Below are positions 51,001-63,646 of a stretch of DNA of 64,000 bases, piece after piece. How positions within the stretch are numbered: the first letter of the stretch is position 1; every line of letters begins with the position of its first letter. A model generated the notes under the pieces. The model was not told where the DNA came from. It worked only from the letters and a program-made list of their open reading frames with translations, and searched no databases. The position numbers were made by a program, and so were the translations under genes. This stretch comes from Temnothorax longispinosus (taxonomy: Eukaryota; Arthropoda; Insecta; Hymenoptera; Formicidae), in assembly GCF_030848805.1 (NCBI RefSeq), contig NC_092362.1:19017642-19081641 (forward strand), given 5' to 3'.

Positions 51001-54000
51001 TTCTGAGGCTCTCTTTGTTGGGCAAGCTCCTGATTGATAAGCGCCAATTGGGCCGCTAGATCTTGTTCTTTCGCAGAGGTATCGTGCGGACTTACTGACC
51101 TGTCCTGGAAACTCGGTGTGTTAGAATAGGACACTTCCTGTCTATAGCTGGCTGTCGTCTCGATTTTTGGAGGCTGAGTAGTCAACTTGGTTTCTTGTTC
51201 GTAGTAGTGCTTCGGTTTCGTCTTCGTGGTCGATTGTTCACTGTAGTATGACGTGCTGCCCACGGAGGTCGGCTTATTGTCGTAGTACTGTCTAAATTTG
51301 AACTTTGAACTTGAGGGCGGCGAGTAAGTGGGATCGTACTTAGGGCTGCTGGATTCCGGGGAGAAGTTTTGATCGGTCGAGGAATCGTAGGACGCGGTGG
51401 TAGCGATGGATCCGCTGTGATCAACGTCGCTGTAAGAGTTCGGCTGGATCAATGGCGTCGGATTGGGATTCTGTTCGTCTGTCTGGGTGTTCGGTTCCGT
51501 GGATGCTTCCGACAGATTGTTGACAACGACGGAACCAATGTGCGGCGCCGGGAAGGGAATTTTAGAATAACCCGGGGGCGGGTCGAAGCTTAGCGGAGCG
51601 ACGAAGAAAGGCAGTTTATCTACTTTGCGTTCCACTCTGTTGTGATCGATTGACGACAAATAGGGAAGATCGAACTTCACGTAACCGTAGGGCGGGTCCA
51701 GGTTAGACGGACCCACGAATACCTGCGGACTATTGGGACCGACGTTATCTAGAACGGCGATGGTTTTCGCGTTTCTTAAGAGTCTCAAGACATCGGTAAC
51801 CTTGACGTTATCTACTGGCTTGGACGTTGGACTGCCCATGTAAACGGAAAGGGGCGGCTGATTGGGCGACGGCGTGGTAGTGACCTCGCGGTAATTCGAC
51901 TGTTCCTGGTACTGATTGACCCGTGGACGTTGCCTGCCGCGAAGCTTCTTGATTCTGGCGGGATCCGTGAGATGCTGGCGACGCCCCTGGTCGCGGATCA
52001 GGGCTTGGGACTGGGCGTTTTGGAAATTCGGACTGTTAGTTCGCAATTGATCCTCTTGTTGACTTTCCAGAATCCTCTGCTGCTCCAGCTCCAACTTCTG
52101 CCTTTCTTCACGTTGCCTGGCTTCTTCCTCGCGACGTCTGTCCTCCTTGACGCGAAGTTCAGAAAGCCGTCGTCGTTCGAGCTCTTCCTGCCTCTGCTTT
52201 TCTCTAGCATCGCGAATTCGATCCAGTTCGCGTTGCCTCGCCATTTCCTCCAGCCTTTCCAATTCCTTTCGTTTCTTATCGGCCTCCTTTTGTCGCAACA
52301 GTTCCTGTTCTCTCTGAAGGGCCTCTTGCTGCAATCGCGTCTTCCGTTCAAGCGCCTTTTGTTCCTCGTTTAATCTGACGAACTCTTTCACGCGTTCATC
52401 CTTCAGGAACTGCGCCTTCTCTTCGTGTTCTTTCTGGATCTGCTGCAGCACTTGCCGCGCGAAAGTTTCTTGATCGGGCGAAAGAGAGGTTTGGTCGATA
52501 TTTCCGTGATCTCGTTGCTGATGCTGTTGGCGAATGGGATATTGCTTCCTTCCGCGGTTTCTTTTCAGTTGACCTCTTTGCGCCAACGTTTCCGCCGGGA
52601 CATATACTAGTTGAACCTATGAGATCGCATTTGCTGTTGTTAAAATGTATATCTTCAATTCTGATGTTTATAAATTTTTTAAATGATAAAAATAAATGCT
52701 AATTTTAATATAAAATACTATTGGATTTAACGAATAAAAAATCCAACAATATCTTATTTATAAAATATTTATTTAAAATTGGTTTAGTATGATAAATATA
52801 TTGACGTAATTAAATTTTATTTGTGTTGAGTTATTACGTATTAATTACATATTGCATTATTACATATAACAATTATTAAAATTGTCTATTATATCAATTA
52901 TTGTAAGTAGTCCATTGTAAGTGTGATAGAATATCAGATAATTGAAATTTTTTCACTTATTTCTTTGTAAGATTCATTATTTGCTGAAAGTAGTCATTAT
53001 TGTAGGTTACACTTTTGTGTTTGAGAAACCAGATTAATTTATGATCTCGTTGCACGCTTAGTTCCGGTTTCGCTCGGTTAATGTATAAATTTTGTGTATT
53101 CTATGCACGCTCTGATTCTGTTTAATCTAACGATACCATCGCATGAAAGCCAGAGATGCACATGTAAGGATTGGTCAATAGAACTTGATATATCTGATGT
53201 CGGAAGGAAAGCAAGCTACATAAAAGTTTTATTATACAAACCTCCTCTTCGTCGTTTCCAATCAGAGAAGATTGTGGTAAACCTGGACTCGATTGTTCTT
53301 TCCAACGTTTTCCTTCGTTCGTTTTCGCTACGTAAGCGTGCGGTCCTTCTTGCGTATCTTCCACGTTTTGTTGCAATACAACTTGACCCTGCACAGGCAA
53401 GTTCGATAGTTCCTGATTCTGATAGGTCTGACCCGGTCTCTGGGATAGGAAATTCTGTGAAGGGTGTACCGGCGGAAGTGCTCCCGAGGACGGATGCGGG
53501 GGTACCAAAGTATTCGGCACTAATTCGGGTGCCGTTTGCAAATTGCCTAAGGAACTTTGAGGTAACGCTTGTTTCTCAGCTTCGGCGCTACTATAATCGC
53601 CGGGCAGGAACGTCTGAGTCTAAGTAAATGAAGGCAAAAGAGAAATAAATGAAAAGAAACTGAAACTTAATTATATACAATTTCGAATTCTCATTAAATT
53701 AAATTAAGCACCTGTAGAAGCAAGTACGTTTAATTGTGGAACAGTAAATTGTGTTTTTTATACAAAAAGTTTTTGTCAAACTTATTTTATTTTTTAATAT
53801 ACGTATAGTTTCAGATTTTAAAAGCATATATCATTTGATAAAGTAAGTTGTAAGAAAGATAAATTCTTGAATTTACTAGTAAATATCTTTTATTAAAAAG
53901 AAATAGATTTAAAAATATCTTATTGCATTCTCCGCATTAATGCAGCGGAAATCATTTTACCTGAAGAAGTTGCTGCTGAGCTTTCAGCTGCTGCTGCAGC

Positions 54001-54302
54001 AGGAGGAGCTTTTGAATACTCTCCTGCGTCTTCTGCAGCTGAAGCAATTGTTCCTGGTACTGATGCTGAAGGGCGGGCGGTAACGCGAGCGTTTGGATTG
54101 GATTCGGTAAATGCGTGCTGCTAGACAGAAGCCCGCTTTCCGCTTTACTCAGCGACAGTTGAGCGGATCCCGGATTAGCCAGGGGAATCCACTCGCTGTT
54201 AGAGGTCTGTCGTGACCATCGCTCAGCCGTGCATCCGCCGAATCCGTCTAACAACGTTAGGACGATGAATACCGCGGTCGGCGTCAAGCACCTCCGCACA
54301 AT
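45049..54302 (-). CDS. giant secreted Thr/Gln/Pro-rich matrix-like protein (5' end missing)
   Basis: No family is recognised. Nine exons join in frame: 53961-54302, 53242-53619, 50722-52616, 50086-50338, 49305-49964, 48533-48994, 47599-48066, 46762-47379 and 45049-46500 (stop TGA), giving at least 2175 residues. Seven of the eight introns between them are phase 0. The first exon read has no Met but encodes a signal-peptide-like stretch (TAVFIVLTLLDGFGG) after an in-frame acceptor, so the ATG is in an upstream exon. In order: Gln/Leu-rich segment (~75-114), charged Glu/Arg/Gln coiled-coil (~300-430), two related motifs DPPYGYVKFDLPYL (~546) and DPPPGYSKIPFPAP (~583), TTT-rich and Tyr-rich low-complexity regions, NYP-type Tyr repeats (~960-1060), and a C-terminal CYRGRC (~2156) before KMEDIMKR. 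Cysteines are almost absent elsewhere. It may be a cuticle, tracheal or other apical matrix component, which is inference from composition. That the nine exons are one gene rests on phase and orientation. Confidence 0.82.
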
Positions 54303-57300
54303 CTAAAACCGACGAAATTGATTAATTGGTCGTGGGACGCTAAGTAATTAACTTCGGCGACGGCACGTACGCTACGTTGACAATGTAAAATCGCTTCGAT
54401 TGATTTTGCACGGTGGATCTGGGTCAACATCGATGTCGAATGGTTCGTTTTGGTGTAATTTATATATTTTTTAACGAAACACTCTCGTGCGCTCGCGTTG
54501 CGTGTTGTAAATGACGTGAACTTCAGTTTCGTAATACGGGGTAAATTGCGTTGCGTATATAAACGATGCATAAAATTCTAAATGGGATTCCATTTGGAAT
54601 TCTGCCACGAATCGCCGATTGTTTGAAACCAAGTTCAATAATCAAAGGTATAGAATTAATTAAATAATTAAAATTATTTTTTACATATAGAATAATAAAC
54701 AAAATTATTAAGAAAAGCAATTTATTTGTTAATAATTTTAGTAATAATCGAATAAATTTATCAATAAGAGATATATTTTATTATAATTCGGAGATAGAAT
54801 TGTTTTCGTGTATTAGGAAACAGGATGCAAAGTGCATCAGAGGGTAACAGACAAAACGTGGTAACGCTCTTCGTGCGGAAGTTAACAAGAAACCAACCGC
54901 AATTTCACCGCAGCTATATCATGATGCGAATAAGTAATCGAGATCATGGACCAATGAATCGGTCACGACTTTATGGTTTTAATGGAACTTGCGGTTTCAT
55001 AATACGACAATGCTGCGACGAACAAACGCACGCACATACACAATGCTATTAATAACTTCCGATATTATTTCTCGCCAAACGTTTTATAAATCGCTTTCCG
55101 TGACGATTAAAATCTTCGAATGAATTATTTCCTCATTGAGGGAAAGTTATTATTCTACGGGCAAAAAGGAGAGATATTTGACGTGAAAATAAAATTATCG
55201 AAATTTATTGTTACATTTAGTAAAATAGTAATTAAGTTAATTACTATTTTAATTAAATTAAAATAATAAATAGTAATGTCATCATCCACTAATGAATAAT
55301 TTTTGTTTTAATGTTAACACAGAGAATTCCTATTCTTATTTTTAACCTCTCGCTTAATTAAAGAATATAGAGAATCGCTTCTCGTTTAATTAGTTATATA
55401 AATTTTGATTGATAAGAATAGATTGTCATTAAAGTTGCACATATCTCCTGTTTAATTAATTGTATAAATTGATTTTAAATATCATATAAATGTTTCCCAC
55501 GTTATATGCAGTCGGTACGTAGATATAATTACGCGATAAAATTTATATGTCCTTTTCGAAGAATATGGAATTAAATTTTATCTTTATATATTTATACGTA
55601 AGAAAGTTTAAATTTGTATTCTTCTATATATTTATACGTAAAAAAGTTAAAATTTGTTTTTTCTAAAATGGGAAAGTTTTATATACTGATGTGCAACATT
55701 TCTATTTTTGATGTTTGCAATTGCCTTGTTTCGCACACATCGCGAGTGATCGATCGATCATCTCGAACAGAGATGCGAATGACGCGTATTATTGCGTCGG
55801 AATAACGCAGCGAATGTTGTTCCGATATCTGCTTTCGATACATTTTTGCCTCCACGTTATTTACCGCATGCTGACGTATTAATACTCTATTTTCCGATAT
55901 TTACATCAAATGAGTGATTGGATGAAGAAATAAATCGTCAACGAACGTACGTAATATCAGACAGGCACGATATCCGGTTTTATCTTGATTTTTAAATACA
56001 TAATATCAAATACATATGTAACATCAAACTAAAGTGGTTCCAATAATAACGCATCGAGCATGAATCATTATATAGGCATAATTACGTGTGTAAAGACAAC
56101 TTTCACTAAGGCTGTTGCTTATGTCTATTTATATACATGCGCGAAATCCGATATACCGAGAAAAGTTGCTAGTGATTTTTAACAACTTGTTAGATAATAA
56201 CTTAAATTTTATTAATAATTATAAGAACATTGAAACGAAAGAGTTTAATTTGCTTTAGAAACCTTATAATCGTATGGTTTTATATTGCTTCATAATAACG
56301 CGATATACATATTTCGCAGGAAATATTTGAAGTGTCGGGTGACTCCAAGTGAATAGTGAATGTAGTCGGCCTTCTAGTTGCGGACACGGAAAATGTAGAA
56401 ACATGCAACGTATTAATCTATTTTACATCCGCAAGTATATCGATGGAATCATAACCATTCAAAAGCATAAACTTAAAAAAAAAGATAATTCTTTTTTTAT
56501 TATTTAACTTTTTGCAATGTCATGGGCACTATTTGGTTTTAATATCTACAAATTAGTTAAACTATTAATAAATAATATTAATTTTTTAACTAAACCATTT
56601 GAATAAACCGTAACTAATAAATCTAATAAGCATTTAAAGCGAATCAAATCTCATTATTTGCTTAAAATTGAATTTGTTACAGTTACGTTAACATTTGATC
56701 TCGATCAGATGTCCTTTCGCCTATTTAATACATGCACTGAGCCCGAAAGCGATTATAATTATCAATACTATTAGATCATGTTATTAATAATTGTTTAGGT
56801 GACGACCGCAAAAATGGCATTAAAATTATTCCATTAATCTTATTATGATTAATTATCGTGATTATTATGCGACGAACGTTATCATCGTTAGGATTATTAA
56901 TATCCACAGTTGATATCATCATTGCATGTTACCTGCGAGTCGGGCAAACTTCTAGAGTGCGACCGGAGCTAACGAACTGTGAATCGCATCAAATAGCGTA
57001 CGGCGATTTCTAATAAATGGCTCGACTGTGACTACCCAATCTTACGAGATCGTAAGTTGCCAGTCGAAGTTTTTACGAAAATGATGATTTATGGATTGCA
57101 TGAGTAACTATGCGGCAAATAAGCGTATGCGGTAACAAAAAATGAGGAAATTCTACGTCGATGACTGTATGGTGACTGTACTTTAATGTGTCGAATTTTT
57201 TTGTAGCATAACGTGCAGCCATCGTCCATCGTTAATCTCGGAAAAATGTTTCGAGTGGCTAAGAACATGTTGAAGATCACAATCATATTTCTTGATGTTA

Positions 57301-57797
57301 TCGGTGCAATTAACGTTTATACAATGATATCATCAGTATAATGATATCATCGACCGGGTGAATGCAAGAATCCGCTAGTTCCTGAACCATACGGTAATTT
57401 TCAAACGCGAATCGGTCAGGTCTTCGTGCTACTGACATGATTTTGATTACGTACCGCAAGCGTATCTATGTAATTTTCATTACGGAATATCGCGTGTCGG
57501 ACACGCCGTGCGATTTTTCTGCTTTCTTCGCGATTTTTTCCGAGCGCATTCTGACCGGTCGTTTTAGAAACGAATCCATCGAGTGTAAAATAACGGCGCG
57601 ATCCGCGGAAGGGCTTCTCGTCGAAAAGAAAAGAAATCGATCCCGAGGGTATGAGACCGTTCGCTCGCACATACCACGTGCATGTACATAGCAATGAAAT
57701 TCCTACGGAGAATTATCGGCTCGTCGTTTGGCGAAAGTACGGGCAATGAAAAATTCACTTCCAAGAGGAAGAACGTACACCTTTCCAATTATGCGAG
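54303..57797. other. upstream region of the secreted-protein gene
   Basis: Mostly AT-rich, non-coding DNA. It should contain the missing start exon of the gene ending at 45049. One weak candidate untranslated first exon on the minus strand spans about 56933-56980, with an initiator-like TCACAGTT and a CGCAG/GTAACA donor. No coding exon could be identified. Confidence 0.4.
55585..55656. repeat. 40-bp tandem duplication
   Basis: TATATATTTATACGTAA is followed by a similar A/T-rich tail, and the whole is repeated once with period 40 bp and a few substitutions. Non-coding. Confidence 0.7.
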
Positions 57798-57815
57798 CAA
57801 TATATGGTGCTCTTA

Positions 57816-58139
57816 GATAGATAGACTTTATTTCGTGTCCCCTCAGAGTTTGAAAGGCGTTTTTCACGAGGAATGGTCCCAAACCTCTTACAAACATACA
57901 TCTTATTCTGCTTATTAACACATGTGGCGTTTTTTAGGGACGTGCCCAACCCTTTACACATACCTTCACGTTCCGACCTGACCATTACGGCCCTTTACAA
58001 TCTTTTTCCCTCTTTCCTTTCCTTGCCCTCTACCCTTTCCCCTTTTCTTCTTAGCTGCCCTCTTCCCCGCTCCTTCCTATCCTACCTCATCTCTCATTCC
58101 TTTCTCTCTTCGCTCCATCTCCACTCTCTGTCATCTATC
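57816..58139 (-). mobile_element. 5'-truncated non-LTR retrotransposon (LINE) fragment
   Basis: The 324-bp insert is flanked by exact 18-bp direct repeats CAATATATGGTGCTCTTA (57798-57815 and 58140-58157), a target-site duplication of the length typical of LINE insertion. On the minus strand it ends AATAAAGTCTATCTATC, a poly(A)-signal-like stretch plus short TCTA repeats as in many insect LINE 3' ends. The rest is an AG-rich probable 3' untranslated part, with no reverse transcriptase domain left. The exact duplication implies a fairly recent insertion. Confidence 0.85.
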
Positions 58140-61100
58140 CAATATATGGTGCTCTTATCAACTTCAATATAATATGTCAAGAAGAGTCATATTGGAGCTA
58201 TAGTTGACTAATTATAAAATCTCTAAACACATTATAAATTTTTTAAGTTTCATTAGAATATTTGATTCTTGATATTGAAAAGAAACCACATGAATATTTT
58301 TTAGTTATTTGATATTTTCTTTTCCTTAATTCCCAAATAGAATGTTATTACTACGCTTGATCTTAGTCAACTCTAAAATAAGCAGTCGACAGAAAATGCA
58401 TGTTTCCAGAAATGCAAGAATTTTCTTTAAATTACATTTGAAAGTACGTCGTCCTGTGATGATAGTTGTACCATCGTAATTCCGTTTTCAATCCTAGCCG
58501 ATGGCTTCTCACGCACACCCAGCCGCGGGTGTGACTGAAGTTATCTGTTTGTGGCCGTCGAAAGAAATGACTTTCTCTCGGTTGGTGGAAGTACGCGTAA
58601 AGCATTGAGGGGCGACATTCTCTGTTCTCGCTGCGCTTCGCTCGCAACATCGTGCAGCCAATGCCGCTGGTAATGTGTGCAATTATCAATCGTTCATGTT
58701 CGCCACTCATGTTCGCCATACCGGATCAGAACGTTAAAAAGGAGGTCGAGCACCTTTCTCTCAACGCGCGAGGAAGCTAGCCCGGGTCCTCAGATAAAGG
58801 TGCGGTCTTGACATCGCCACTTTTGTTCGACATAATGGCGCTTTTAACAGGTTGAACGATAAGATTAAATTAACATGACGAGAAATTATGCTACTTTCTA
58901 GTTCTTTAAAAGTCCAATAAAAGATATTCTTAAAAATGCATAATGTAAAAAGATAAGATTGCATCGAGGAGGTCAACATTCAATTGATATAGAAATTCGA
59001 GATATAGGTATAATCATTATTGGAAAAAATGTGTGTATATATTGGTAGGTATATTTAAAATATCTCTTTCTCTCTTTAGAAGATAAATTATGCTTTTTCA
59101 ACATTTTGTTTCTCTACTGAGACTAATTAACTGTATCAAAGTATAATGGTTTTTGTAAATCAATAACATATCTGAAAGGCATATTGCTTAAAAATTTTTT
59201 AATTTTACTAACAGTTAACTATAGGTTGTTCAAATCTTTATTAGCGTTTCATGTCAGTAATGTCTGTGAAAAAAGAATTTAGAACGATTGACGGTCTCTT
59301 CATTCATACGAATACTTCTATGTAAGTCTTATCTAAGTCCTGAAAGTCTTGGGAAGGACGAGTATGGCGAGACACATACGCGAGTGTGCGTAATTCTATC
59401 GAACGTACCTATCGAACGTCTGTAAAAATGGCATATTCGCGGCCTTCGGAATTTCACGCTCTACTTGTACGTTTGCACTATCCTATCCACAGTCGCTCGC
59501 GAACTTTCGTTTCTCAGATTTTTTCGAGAGGGTGTCCGTCGCGTCTAAGAGGAAAGTACTGGCGAACGATATAAGTTTCGATCGAGTTTCATGTAAATAG
59601 GCTTTACACGCAAGTACAGAAATAGCGATGCATTGCGCGATAGCATCTTGCAGTCGTAGGACTTATTGGAAGACATATTTTGTTGTTGTGGATTATTTAT
59701 GAGTATGTTACGGCTCTGAACTTAATGGCTATGTAAAAAAAGTTGAATTAATTAATTAATTCATGCAAATGCATTATTTATAATAAAAAAATATAGTACA
59801 TCTTGATACATATATCTTTCATAAATTACACGAAAAGCTTTTTGATTAAAATTTTACTTGGATTATTTATTTGTCAAATTAAATTAAATTCTCCTATAGA
59901 AAAAATATATTATAGGACTTACTAAAAAGCGTTTTATTTACTGTTTCCATTTTATCGAAGAGTTTCCTTTAAATAAATCGATACTTAAATCTCAAATAAA
60001 TTAAGTTTTGTAATAAGAGATTAGATTAAATTATTTAAGAAAATAACGTTTGTTACAAATATATGTTTCTCTAGAGATCTGTAGTGTATCGCTCGAATCA
60101 TAACATCGTTCAATCTCATTATAATTTCCACGAGCTATTGTTCTTTCTGCATATAACAGCTGCGGCAAATTTATCTGATGAAGATCCGCATGCAACATGC
60201 AGGGCAATAATACGCAAACGAGCGATTGTTTTCACTGGGAAAAACGATGCCGCGAATATCCGGATATTTGCAGACTCGTTTTCTAATGATTGAACAATCG
60301 CGCATTTATTTCTTATCGTATAGATACAACTTTATCGCCTGAAAGACTCGTTTCACGTGAACGTAGGCCATGTAATGTGCCTCTCAGCAATTCTCTCTTG
60401 ATCTCTACTTGATCATTTCCCGTCACCGGGAAATCACCGACAGGTTTCACATATTCGATCCGGTCGGATGGCCGACGCCTCATCGGCGTGCCACTTATTG
60501 TCGCCGACTTTCTTCGGCGGTGTTCCACCTTCACTTTCGCCTTCGAACTTTTGGCTCCCACTCGTGCGCGCTGCACCGAGACCGATTCGGACGGCGGTTC
60601 TCCGCGGCTATCGCGATAGATCGCTTACTCGTGCGACTTCCGACCATAAAAAGAAGCAAGCAACACCGAGCCGGAAATGAGGGAAACGTAACGTGTAACG
60701 CTCGACGAAAAGTCGTGCGATGTGAAATTCAGTCTAGATGTGTCTGGAAGACAGGATTAATATGTCTATCTGATCGCGCAAGAATATTCTGTATTTTTCT
60801 TCCATTCGAAGATCGTTCCGTTTCGTTCGAATAAAATTTTGGGTTTAATTAATCTGAATCAGTCCCGTCACCAACTTTTAAGACACGTCGCGCGACCGTT
60901 TGGACAATGACATCGCGTCGTCGTCGCGAGGTCATTATCCTTGAATAGGATACACCTGTGCGACAATGACTGAGGATGAGATTAGCGCGGAGGACGATTA
61001 CGGAATTAGTCGCGCATGAGTCGCGATTGTGTGCATTGTTCACACGCCGTGTGCGAGTTTTTATGAACTATAGACGCGGTAGGCACAGGGAAGTATCGTG

Positions 61101-61840
61101 ACATAACTAATTCTAACTATATCAAACGAGTTTTGTCAGCTTTCTCGTCTTTGTTTGCAGAAGAAGACATAATTAACTTCGTTTAAGGGATCTATATTTC
61201 AGAAATTCTGTTCCTACATTTGTCAGATAATTATGCTTAATTTATCATAAAACACAGCAGCGTCTTTCTTGCCGCTGTAATTTAAATACCTTTTGCGCTT
61301 GACAAAACTTTTATTGCATAAGAATCGTGTTTCTGCATACTTTTCGCGAAAGAAATTCTTTCTCTCTTCATGACAAAGCAAAACTTGCTCGCTTGGTGTT
61401 AACAGCGTGACGCGTGAGTTCGTCGCAGCAAAACGTAATTAAGAAGAGCAGTGGAGATCGCAAATTTTTCCTAGTTTCATTTTGCTCACGAGAGCGACAC
61501 GCGATGGAAGTATTAAGCAGCCGGAGGCGGGGATCTCTTTTCTTTGCCTGGTTACGTGCCACTTAGTTCGGACTTTTGTTGCAAGAATTTCCGCCTACGG
61601 CTGACCTTACAGCATAGAAAAACTATTTTGACGTCATATATACCTCGGCGTGAAACTTTGAAAATACTTTGCAGCTTTGTAGGATTTATAATATAAATTT
61701 AGATACTATATATAATAATGAGTCGCATCACAGTATTTTTTTTCTGTAATTAAATGCTTAGAGTTAACGTTAATAATATCTTAGAGGATTACGATATATT
61801 GCGCTGAAGACTTAACGATTGAAATTAATCTTCTTGAAAC

Positions 61841-61922
61841 ACGTTAAAATGTCATATTAAAGGAATATTAATCGTATTTATTAATACTACGTTAAGATGT
61901 CATATTAAAGAAATATTAATCG
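61841..61922. repeat. 48-bp period tandem duplication
   Basis: The block GTCATATTAAAGGAATATTA at 61851 recurs 48 bp later with one or two changes, inside a 34-bp repeated segment. Non-coding. Confidence 0.75.
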
Positions 61923-63610
61923 CCATTTTGTTCTGAAAAATTAAACATTACATTAAAAATCATTTTATGGTTCATTTATTCCGTTCTGAATACTTTAAAT
62001 TAATTTTAAAACACTCGATCCGAAAATGAATTGCCTTCTCTCTCAAGACCATATGCGGATATTTAATTAATCAATGAGCGCGTGCATATGCATTCGTTAT
62101 ATCATCAATTAGGATTAAACATATACGAAGGTACTTGGCATGCTGAATAACGTCATGCACAATGAATCTGCGGCGAAACATGAAATTTGTCCAATTTAGG
62201 AAGATAAATTTTGACCTAGTTGCATATAAATACGAGCATAATGTTTAATTCCATTCTAAATTAAAATACAAGACCAACACGTATTAATTTTAGATCTGTT
62301 ATGCAGTTATTGCATAATATCGAGTTTTTTTCAAAGAGGTAAAACTATATACTGTTGTGTTTACGTTTTTTTATTATGTAATTTTTTTAATTGCCGCATT
62401 CAATTTCCTACAAAAAACGGAATGTTAGTTTAAGTTTCTGTTCTTTCGTGCAAGAGCTTAAAATACGGAGTAATTGAAATCATATCTTTCTCCTAATGCT
62501 TAAAAAATGAATCCGCTCTAAATCCTACATAATTTGATGTTTTTTATATTTCGTATATGAAAATGTCAATTAGAATTATAAATTTTACAAAGGCAATTAA
62601 TTTTTGTCAAATTCTATTATCAGATTAGAATGTATTTCTCAAGGTCTTTCATGTAGGTATGTATATCTTCTTGGAACCCTTCGAGTCTGGGTATCAGATT
62701 AATATATTTAAATGGCCTTAAGACAGAAGAAAAATGCACAGTTTTTATATAATCAGAGATGGAATGTTTTTCTTCGCCTATATATAGATTGGACAAATTT
62801 CACACCGCGTGATGGATGCAAGTAGGCCGCGAACTATAATTCGGGCATTAAATCACGCGATCGGAGATTGAACTCATATTCAGATTTCACTCGAATACCC
62901 CGTTGAAACGGCCCGGGCCGAGAGAAAGGAGACGCCTCCTCCATGGAAAATCGAATAATAGGCAAAAGTCTTGGAATTATCCGCCGGCGGGAACGAAATG
63001 CGGGTCAGTGTGTGAACAGCTCTTCGCTCCTTATGCCGCATTTCAGGAGGTCAGCGACCGTCTTTCTTTCTCTTTATCTCTCTTATCGCTTTGCCGTTCT
63101 TCCCACTCGATTCGCCTTATTTCCCGAGGAAGAAAAAATAGTTACCCGCGAATGTCTCCATTTTCACGCAACACTCGTTGGTTATATACCTATATTTATC
63201 GAAGTTATACAATCTTGTCTAACTGTGCTACCTCGAACGAGATTTCAATACTCGTGGAACGTGCTTTAAGGAAGAAAAGCGCCGACGATCGTTATCGATA
63301 CGTGCGAAATGACATTTCGCGTAAGAACTTGCGCTGCTTTCTCTTTCCATTTTTTCCTCTTTCTTCCTTTTTAATAGACTCGGCGATCCTTAACGCGTTC
63401 ACGTCGAATGGACGCTTGTCGCTTAATTTTGACACGCTTATTAAAACTTGATACAGTTTATATTTTTTTGCCACATTGTACGTGATCGCTTATTTGATTT
63501 CATAATACACCGCAATTCTTTAGTAAGATTTGTGTTTAGGCATGAAGACTTGAATACAGACTGTATTCAGGATAACCATTAATGCGAAAAAAAGAATAGT
63601 AAATTACACA

Positions 63611-63646
63611 CATACTATGACCCATACTATGACGCATACTATGACC
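63611..63646. repeat. 12-bp tandem repeat, three copies
   Basis: CATACTATGACC is repeated three times with one C/G change. It is a minisatellite-like simple repeat with no other feature around it. Confidence 0.85.

Noticed and set aside
60313..60834. Basic minus-strand frame of 87 codons and overlapping plus-strand frames
   Set aside because: The patch is CpG-rich, which favours long frames and Arg-rich products. No splice partner or family match is seen. An exon of an off-window gene cannot be excluded.
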